From Magnetococcales bacterium (lineage in GTDB: Bacteria; Pseudomonadota; Magnetococcia; Magnetococcales; Magnetaquicoccaceae), in the NCBI GenBank assembly GCA_015228895.1, contig JADGCR010000174.1, forward strand, positions 1-5,037: a DNA stretch of 5,037 nucleotides. Reading direction: 5' to 3'. Under the pieces are notes generated by a model. The model had not been told where the DNA came from. It searched no databases and worked only from the letters and a program-made list of their open reading frames with translations. Both the position numbers and the translations under genes were made by a program. How positions within the stretch are numbered: the stretch's first letter is position 1; each line of letters opens with the position of its first letter. Below are positions 1 to 5,037 of the stretch, one piece after another.

Positions 1-924
1 CGGGACAATCTTCGTTTTTTCGCCGGCCTGGACAATCTGGTGGCGGTGGTGGGACAAAAGACCGTGGTGACCGGGGCCGAGCGCGATTTGGCCCGGCAAC
101 TGGCCCTCCCCTGTCTGCTTCTCTGGTCCGGAGACGACTTTCCGACCGAAAACGGCGCGCCTCCCGATTATTTTTTCCGGGTCGGCGTGCGCGACCGCTG
201 GACCGTGCCGTTTCTGGTGGACGCGGCTCTGGCCCGTGGCAGGCGTCCCGCCCTGGTGCTGGAAAATTCCGACTGGGGAGAGGGGATCGGCGCTCTGGCG
301 CGACACCATCTGGGCGCTTTGGGGAGCGCGGCGGCGGGGGTGTTCTGGTTGGAGAATGGTTCGGGAGTCCCGGACAGGCTGGTGGACGGAATCGTCGGGA
401 GCGGCGCGGATGTGGTGCTGCTGGCGGACTCGCCGGCGGAGAGCCTGCTCTTTTTGTCCGCCATGTCGCAAAAGGTGCCGAATCTGCCGGTGGTCTCCCA
501 TCGGGGGGTGCTGGGGGGGCGCCTGACCCCCGCCCAGATGCGTCTGCTGGGCAAGATGGAGCTGGTGTTCCCCCAAACCCTGTTTTTTGCCGTGCCGGGC
601 GTTGAACAGGCCGGTCTGAACCTGCTGGGCAAATACCGGACCGCTTTGCGTCTGGAACTCGACGAGGGGATGCCGCAAGGGAGCGGATTGGCGTATGCCT
701 ATGATCTGGTGCAAATGTTGGCCAAAGCCGTTCGCCAGGCGGGTTCATCGGAACGTCCCGCCGTGCGCGCCGCCCTGGAAGGTTTGCAGTACCACGATGG
801 GGTGGTCAAAAGATACACCCACCCCTTTGATGCTCAACGTCGCGACGCGTTGCAGAAACAGGACGATCGTCTGGCGCGGATGACCACCGAGGGTCGGGTG
901 GTCCCCGCGGCGGTCAGGAGATGA
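1..924 (+). CDS. Type I periplasmic binding protein, Leu/Ile/Val-binding (Peripla_BP_6-like) family, 5' truncated
   Basis: The reading frame is open from the first base of the window, so the 307 residues seen are the C-terminal part; the GTG at 40 is internal and should not be taken as the start. Family members usually have about 380-420 residues, so the signal peptide and most of the first half of lobe 1 are probably missing. Family-like features include the DYFFRVG stretch (about residues 56-62), the LENSDWG stretch (about 87-93, the position of the usual 'edxdyG' motif), [13 protein letters not shown], and a C-terminal [18 protein letters not shown] helix followed by a [13 protein letters not shown] segment. 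Such proteins bind amino acids or other small ligands in the periplasm, either for an ABC importer or as a ligand-sensing partner of a membrane kinase. No permease or ATPase gene is visible. The stop codon overlaps the next gene, a sensor kinase, which favours a sensory role (inference). The ligand cannot be told from the sequence. Confidence 0.85.
   Translation, partial: RDNLRFFAGLDNLVAVVGQKTVVTGAERDLARQLALPCLLLWSGDDFPTENGAPPDYFFRVGVRDRWTVPFLVDAALARGRRPALVLENSDWGEGIGALARHHLGALGSAAAGVFWLENGSGVPDRLVDGIVGSGADVVLLADSPAESLLFLSAMSQKVPNLPVVSHRGVLGGRLTPAQMRLLGKMELVFPQTLFFAVPGVEQAGLNLLGKYRTALRLELDEGMPQGSGLAYAYDLVQMLAKAVRQAGSSERPAVRAALEGLQYHDGVVKRYTHPFDAQRRDALQKQDDRLARMTTEGRVVPAAVRR
915..920 (+). promoter_or_regulatory. 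Ribosome binding site deciding the start of the membrane sensor kinase
   Basis: CAGGAG sits inside the last codons of the upstream binding-protein gene. It directly abuts the ATG at 921 (spacing 0, too close to work) but lies 6 nt before the ATG at 927, an ideal distance. The kinase therefore most likely starts at 927 (MERVAIREV...), two codons after the first in-frame ATG. The stop codon of the upstream gene (922-924) falls between this site and the start, an arrangement that favours translational coupling of the two genes. Confidence 0.7.
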
Positions 925-926
925 AC

Positions 927-3362
927 ATGGAGAGAGTCGCGATACGGGAGGTTTTCCCCGGAGGGCCTTTGTTCGGGTATGTCATCTATGTGGGGGTGGC
1001 CCTGGCGTTGATGATGGCCCTGCTGCACGCCGACCTGCGGTTCTTTTATCAAAAGGAGCGGGTGGCCCGCCTGGAGGCCCGTGGGGTGGAGGCGATGGGA
1101 CGGCTGGAGGGGCATGTCGTCCGGTGGCGACACCATCTGGAACGGTTGGCCCGGGACCCCGAAGTGGTCAACGTCCTGGCGAACGGCGTCAGCCGGGAGC
1201 GCCATTTGAGGCGGCTGGCCGACCAGTTGGCCGACAACGGGAGTGTCGCGGCCTTCATTCTGGTGGATTTCGACGGCAAACCCCTCTTCGTGGATCGGGA
1301 TGAGGTGCCGGATTATCGGAACGACCTGCCGTTGCGCAATGCCCTGGCATTCGATGCCGCCACGCCCATGATCGACGACACCGGGAAATATCTGGTCTTG
1401 ACCCGTTCCCTGCTGTTCCAGCATGCCATTCAGGGTGCCATCATCGTCTATCTGGACGTGGCGGGCCTGTTCACCTCCCTCCTGTCCGACGAACAGTCCA
1501 TCCGGCACACCCTGTTGCGGGGGGAGAAACCGCTCTGTCAGTCTGGCGGGTCGGGGGATGGGGAACCGTTGCGGTTGTCCCGGAGACCCACGCCAGAGCA
1601 GAAGAATCTGTTGGCGTTGGGGTTGCGCCTGCAACTGGAGATGGACGGGTCCATGGCGCGGGGCTCCTGGAACGGGAGTCTGGTCAACGCCATCCTGCTG
1701 GGTCTGGCGCTGGTGGTCGGCGCGGCCCTCCTCGTCATGCGTCGGGAGGCCCGACGCTCCAGGGAGGTGCTGGCCATGCGGCGGGATTTGGAACTGCGCG
1801 TCGAGGAGCGTGCCAACGCCCTGGAGCGGATCAGATTGGAACTGGCGGGGGAGGTGGCCGAAAGGGAGCGGACCCTGGAGCGGTTGGAGCGGGCGCGCAC
1901 CCAGTCGCAGACCCTGGAGCGGGAACTGCTGGTCGCCAGGGAGCGGACCGAGGATGCCTGTCGGGCCAAGGGGGATTTCCTCGCCAACATGAGCCACGAG
2001 ATCCGCACCCCCATGAACGCCATCATCGGATTTTGCCATCTCTGCCTGCAGACCGACCTGACCGGCCGGCAGAGGGATTATCTCCAGAAGTTGCACGGCA
2101 GCGCCAATGGACTGTTGCGTATCGTCAACGACATGCTGGATTTCTCCAGGATCGAGGCGGGGGGGGTGGCGCTCGATCGGACCGAGTTCGCCGTGGCGGA
2201 CGTGCTGAACGCCCTGGAGGCCATGATGCGTGAAAAGGCCCGGGAGAAAGGGTTGCGTCTGCTTCTGGAGTCGGGTCCGGAGCTGCCGGCGATGTTGATT
2301 GGCGACCCGGTGCGGTTGGGTCAGATTCTGATCCATTTGACCCACAACGCCTTGAAGTTCACCACCGCGGGGGAGGTGGTGGTCACCATGGAGAAAGTGG
2401 AGGAGGACGATGCCGGTGTGCGGCTGCGGATGGTGGTCCGCGATACCGGCATAGGCATGACCCCGGAGCAGGTGGAACGGCTGTTCCATCCGTTCAATCA
2501 GGCGGACACCAGCAGTACCCGCCAGTATGGCGGGACCGGTTTCGGACTGACCATAGCCAGGAGACTGGTGGAGATGATGGGGGGTGAGATGGAGGTGGAG
2601 AGTGTGCCGGGAATGGGAAGCCGGTTTATGTTTACCGTCTTGTTTGGTCGCGCGTCGCATTCTGGTGCGCAGTCGTCGCGGATCGGGGAGTGTGCGGTCG
2701 TCCCCTCCGTCGGCTGTGAGGAGAGCGCTTCCCCGGTCCCGGTGCTGCCGGGCTTCAACACCAGGGCCGCCTTGCGGGCCATGGGGAACGATCTCGGATT
2801 GTACCGCAGGGTGTTGGCCAAATTCGTCGTTAATCAGGTCGCCGTATGCCGGAGCATGGAGGAGGCCCTGGCCGACAGGGATTGGGACTCCCTGGAGCGC
2901 TCGGCCCATGGCCTGAAAGGGGTGGCGCTCACCATCGGCGCGGTCGAATTGAGCAAGGCGGCCGGGAAGGTGGAAGCCGGCATCAAAGAGAAGATGGGCA
3001 GAAAGGGGTTGCGTGGATTGCTGAATGAGACGGCCAGACAGGTGGATGCCACCCTGATGGTCATCAAGAGCGTGCTGCCGGACCCGCTCGTCCCCCCCAT
3101 GACGCCAACGGTCGATGGTCCGGTGAATCTGGCGGCGTTGACGCCACTGATGCGGAGGGCGGAGGAACTGTTGAAAAATTATGATGTCTCAGTGGAAGGG
3201 ATCATTCTGGAGATGAAACCTCTGGCCACCACTCAAGAGATGTGCGCGCAGTGGCAACTGTTGGCCAGGCATCTGGGAATGTACAATTATGAAAAATGTC
3301 TTGAGGTGTTGCAGGCATGGGCCAGGGATGTGGGCGTGGGACGGAACGTGGCCAACGAATGA
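927..3362 (+). CDS. Membrane-bound sensor histidine kinase with C-terminal HPt domain and no receiver domain
   Basis: Residues are numbered from the upstream ATG at 921 (813 aa); the better start at 927 gives 811 aa. In order: TM1 about 17-36; extracytoplasmic sensor region about 38-252 with a Cache-like feel ([12 protein letters not shown], then [13 protein letters not shown]), family uncertain; TM2 254-273; a long charged coiled coil 274-350 with no recognisable HAMP; HisKA with H-box SHEIRTPMN and phospho-acceptor H359; HATPase_c with N-box HLTHN (N476; H472 replaces the commoner Asn, as in CheA), G1 DTGIG from D508 and G2 GGTGFG from G537. A linker rich in Ser, Val and Pro (about 573-607) leads straight to an HPt domain (about 608-715) with motif AHGLKG and phospho-accepting H663. 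A helical tail follows (734-806). It should autophosphorylate in response to a periplasmic signal and pass phosphate on through a REC it does not itself carry. It is preceded by a binding-protein gene and followed, 27 bp on, by a hybrid kinase with two RECs. Catalytic residues look intact. The gene ends with a double stop (TGATGA, 3360-3365). Confidence 0.93.
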   Translation: MERVAIREVFPGGPLFGYVIYVGVALALMMALLHADLRFFYQKERVARLEARGVEAMGRLEGHVVRWRHHLERLARDPEVVNVLANGVSRERHLRRLADQLADNGSVAAFILVDFDGKPLFVDRDEVPDYRNDLPLRNALAFDAATPMIDDTGKYLVLTRSLLFQHAIQGAIIVYLDVAGLFTSLLSDEQSIRHTLLRGEKPLCQSGGSGDGEPLRLSRRPTPEQKNLLALGLRLQLEMDGSMARGSWNGSLVNAILLGLALVVGAALLVMRREARRSREVLAMRRDLELRVEERANALERIRLELAGEVAERERTLERLERARTQSQTLERELLVARERTEDACRAKGDFLANMSHEIRTPMNAIIGFCHLCLQTDLTGRQRDYLQKLHGSANGLLRIVNDMLDFSRIEAGGVALDRTEFAVADVLNALEAMMREKAREKGLRLLLESGPELPAMLIGDPVRLGQILIHLTHNALKFTTAGEVVVTMEKVEEDDAGVRLRMVVRDTGIGMTPEQVERLFHPFNQADTSSTRQYGGTGFGLTIARRLVEMMGGEMEVESVPGMGSRFMFTVLFGRASHSGAQSSRIGECAVVPSVGCEESASPVPVLPGFNTRAALRAMGNDLGLYRRVLAKFVVNQVAVCRSMEEALADRDWDSLERSAHGLKGVALTIGAVELSKAAGKVEAGIKEKMGRKGLRGLLNETARQVDATLMVIKSVLPDPLVPPMTPTVDGPVNLAALTPLMRRAEELLKNYDVSVEGIILEMKPLATTQEMCAQWQLLARHLGMYNYEKCLEVLQAWARDVGVGRNVANE

Positions 3363-3389
3363 TGAGCTGAGCGTGATGGAATGTGTGGC
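3363..3389 (+). other. Short intergenic spacer between the two kinase genes, weak ribosome binding signal
   Basis: These 27 bases hold no hairpin with a T-run, so there is no sign of a terminator, and no recognisable promoter. The only Shine-Dalgarno-like sequence is GATGGA (3375-3380). It lies 9 nt before the ATG at 3390, abuts the ATG at 3381, and is far from the ATG at 3402. This makes 3390 the preferred start for the downstream kinase, but the signal is weak. Co-transcription of the two kinases is the simplest reading. Confidence 0.5.
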
Positions 3390-5037
3390 ATGGATACACC
3401 AATGGAAAAGAGTATTGTTTTGCTGGTAGAGGATCAGCCGGAGAATATCGATATCATCCGTGGGGTGCTGGAAGCCCATTTCCAGATCCTCGTGGCCACG
3501 CAGGGCGCCATGGCGTTGCAGGTGGTGCGACGCATTCTGCCCGATATCATCCTGTTGGATGTCATGATGCCGGTCATGGATGGCTATGAGACCTGCAAGA
3601 GGCTCAAGGCGGACCCCTATACCGCTCATGTGCCCATCATTTTCCTGACCGCCAAGAGCGAGTTCGAGGATGAGGCCAAGGGGCTTGCCTTGGGGGCCAT
3701 GGATTACATTCGCAAACCCTCCAGCCCAAGAGTGATTCTGGCCAGGGTGCAAAACGTCCATCAGTTGCTGCTCGCCAAACGGGAGCTGGAAAAGAAAAAT
3801 CAGGCGTTGGAACTGGCCAGGCAGGAGGCGGAGGCGGCGTTGCTCCGACTGGCGGCCAATGAACAGGCGTTGCAGGTCGCCAAACAGGCCGCCGAGGACG
3901 CCAACCGGGCCAAGAGCGCGTTTCTGGCCACCATGAGCCACGAAATCCGCACCCCCATGAATGGCATCCTGGGCATGGCCGAGTTGCTGGCGGAGTGGGA
4001 GTTGCCGGAACAACCCCGGATCTATCTCGACACCATCCGGCGCTCGGGGGAAAATCTGCTGATCATCATCAACGACATCCTGGATTTTTCCAAAATCGAG
4101 GCCGGCAAGCTGGAACTGGAACAGACCGGTTTCGATCTGTTCGAACTGTTGCGGGAGCTGCGATCCCTGTTTGGGCAACTGGCGAGCCAGAAGGAGATTC
4201 AACTGGAGGTCCGGCACGACGAGGTCCACTCCCGATACCTGCTTGGGGATCCGGTGCGTCTGCGCCAGGTGTTGACCAACCTGTTGTCCAACGCCGTCAA
4301 GTTCACGGAGCGGGGCGGGGTGCGTCTGGCTGTGGAACCGTTGCGGGAGGAGGGGGACCGGGTGTGGCTCCGCTTTCTGGTGCGAGACAGCGGCATCGGC
4401 ATCAGCCCGGAGAATTTTTCCCGGTTGTTCGCCGCCTTTTCCCAAATGGACAACTCCACGACCCGCAAGTTCGGCGGCACCGGGTTGGGACTCTCCATCA
4501 CCCAGCGTCTGGTCCGGTTGATGGGCGGGGAGATCGAGGTGGAGAGCGTGCCGGATCTGGGGAGCACCTTCCAGGTGGATCTGCCGTTTCATCGGGCTGT
4601 GGCGTTCCAGGTTGACAAGCGTGATCCGGTGGATACGGTTTCCCTGCGTTTCCGGGAAGGGGTGCGGTTGCTGCTGGTGGAGGACGATCCCATCAATCAG
4701 GCGGTGATCAAGGGGATGTTGCAACGCTATTGCCAGCGCATCGATGTCGCCCACAATGGTCAGGTCGCCTTGAAGAAACTGGCCCAGGAGAGTTACGATC
4801 TGGTGCTGATGGATTGTCAGTTGCCGGAAATGGACGGCTACACCGCCTGCCGGACCTTCCGGAAGTCGGAAGTCGCGGGACGGCGCCTCCCGGTCATCGC
4901 CCTGACCGCCAACGCCATGCAGGGGGATCGGGAAAAGTGTCTGGATGCGGGCATGGATGATTATCTGAGCAAGCCGGTCAAGGGCCATGAAATTCTGGCC
5001 ATGGTGGCCCGCTGGCTGGAAAAGGGGGGCGGGCAGG
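3390..5037 (+). CDS. Soluble hybrid histidine kinase REC-HisKA-HATPase_c-REC, 3' truncated
   Basis: The frame opens after the in-frame TGA at 3363 and runs off the window end, giving 549 residues from the ATG at 3390; ATG 3381 and ATG 3402 ([11 protein letters not shown]) are alternatives. In order: REC1 about 8-125 with acidic pair E14/D15, phospho-acceptor D57 (LLDVMMP), T87 and K109; an Ala/Glu/Lys-rich coiled coil about 125-172; HisKA with H-box [10 protein letters not shown] and H184, followed by the [16 protein letters not shown] helix; HATPase_c with N-box N301 (NLLSN), G1 DSGIG from D333 and G2 GGTGLG from G362; REC2 about 427-545 with E431/D432/D433, D475 ([12 protein letters not shown]), T506 and K528. 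All catalytic and phosphorylation residues are present. There is no signal peptide, transmembrane segment or PAS/GAF domain, so the protein is cytoplasmic and its input is probably phosphorylation of REC1. Further domains, such as an HPt, could follow beyond the window. It is likely a relay partner of the upstream membrane kinase (inference from position and complementary domains). Confidence 0.93.
   Translation, partial: MDTPMEKSIVLLVEDQPENIDIIRGVLEAHFQILVATQGAMALQVVRRILPDIILLDVMMPVMDGYETCKRLKADPYTAHVPIIFLTAKSEFEDEAKGLALGAMDYIRKPSSPRVILARVQNVHQLLLAKRELEKKNQALELARQEAEAALLRLAANEQALQVAKQAAEDANRAKSAFLATMSHEIRTPMNGILGMAELLAEWELPEQPRIYLDTIRRSGENLLIIINDILDFSKIEAGKLELEQTGFDLFELLRELRSLFGQLASQKEIQLEVRHDEVHSRYLLGDPVRLRQVLTNLLSNAVKFTERGGVRLAVEPLREEGDRVWLRFLVRDSGIGISPENFSRLFAAFSQMDNSTTRKFGGTGLGLSITQRLVRLMGGEIEVESVPDLGSTFQVDLPFHRAVAFQVDKRDPVDTVSLRFREGVRLLLVEDDPINQAVIKGMLQRYCQRIDVAHNGQVALKKLAQESYDLVLMDCQLPEMDGYTACRTFRKSEVAGRRLPVIALTANAMQGDREKCLDAGMDDYLSKPVKGHEILAMVARWLEKGGGQ

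Noticed and set aside
40..42. GTG as a possible start of the binding-protein gene
   Set aside because: The frame is open upstream to position 1 and continues a plausible protein sequence. A start here would delete the signal peptide and much of lobe 1, and no ribosome binding site precedes it.
2334..2348. N-box of the membrane kinase has His (H472) where Asn is usual, suggesting a defective kinase
   Set aside because: The essential Asn (N476) is present, and a His four residues before it is found in active kinases such as CheA. G1 and G2 boxes and the H-box are intact, so there is no reason to call it a pseudokinase.
834..2909. Very long open frame on the minus strand (691 codons) opposite the kinase gene
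   Set aside because: The translation is rich in His, Gln, Pro and Gly with no domain-like pattern, as expected opposite a GC-rich gene with strong codon bias. The plus strand here encodes unmistakable HisKA, HATPase_c and HPt motifs.
3360..3389. Possible terminator between the two kinase genes
   Set aside because: No stem-loop followed by a T-run is visible in or just after the 27-base gap.
1977..4560. Near-repeat between the two kinase cores (H-box region 1977-2025 vs 3921-3969; G2 and EVESVP region 2529-2620 vs 4473-4560)
   Set aside because: The similarity is limited to conserved catalytic motifs, and the segments between diverge strongly. This is family homology, not a recent tandem duplication or a DNA repeat.
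3189..4988. Long open frame on the minus strand (599 codons) opposite the soluble kinase
   Set aside because: It has the same His/Gln/Pro-rich composition and spans the end of one kinase gene and most of the next, with no recognisable motif. It is a shadow of the plus-strand coding frame.

Overview
The window is a compact, GC-rich, one-strand stretch of bacterial DNA holding three consecutive plus-strand genes with almost no intergenic space. The codon use, the density of hybrid histidine kinases and the style of the proteins suggest a Gram-negative bacterium, probably Pseudomonadota. The architecture reminds me of Magnetococcia-like, environmental kinase-rich genomes, but that placement is an impression and not something the sequence proves.

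Layout. Positions 1-924 are the C-terminal three quarters or so of a type I periplasmic binding protein (Leu/Ile/Val-binding family); its 5' end lies outside the window. Its stop codon overlaps the first possible ATG of the second gene (ATGA at 921-924), and a good Shine-Dalgarno (AGGAG, 916-920) points to the ATG at 927. The second gene (927-3362) encodes a membrane-anchored sensor histidine kinase: two transmembrane segments flanking an extracytoplasmic domain of about 210 residues, a long coiled coil, HisKA and HATPase_c, then an HPt domain and an extra C-terminal helical segment. It has no receiver domain. After a gap of 27 bp, the third gene (about 3390 to beyond 5037) encodes a soluble hybrid kinase, REC-coiled coil-HisKA-HATPase_c-REC, which runs off the window.

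How they may work together (inference). The operon-like packing suggests a signalling unit. The binding protein would sense a small ligand in the periplasm and report it to the sensor domain of the membrane kinase, as TorT does for TorS and LuxP for LuxQ. The phosphorelay parts are spread over two proteins: the membrane kinase supplies HK and HPt but no REC, and the soluble kinase supplies two RECs and a second HK but, within the window, no HPt. All key phosphorelay residues (two H-box His, two receiver Asp, one HPt His) are present. No DNA-binding or enzymatic output domain is visible here, so the end point of the pathway is unknown. I saw no RNA genes, mobile elements, CRISPR arrays, convincing promoters or terminators.
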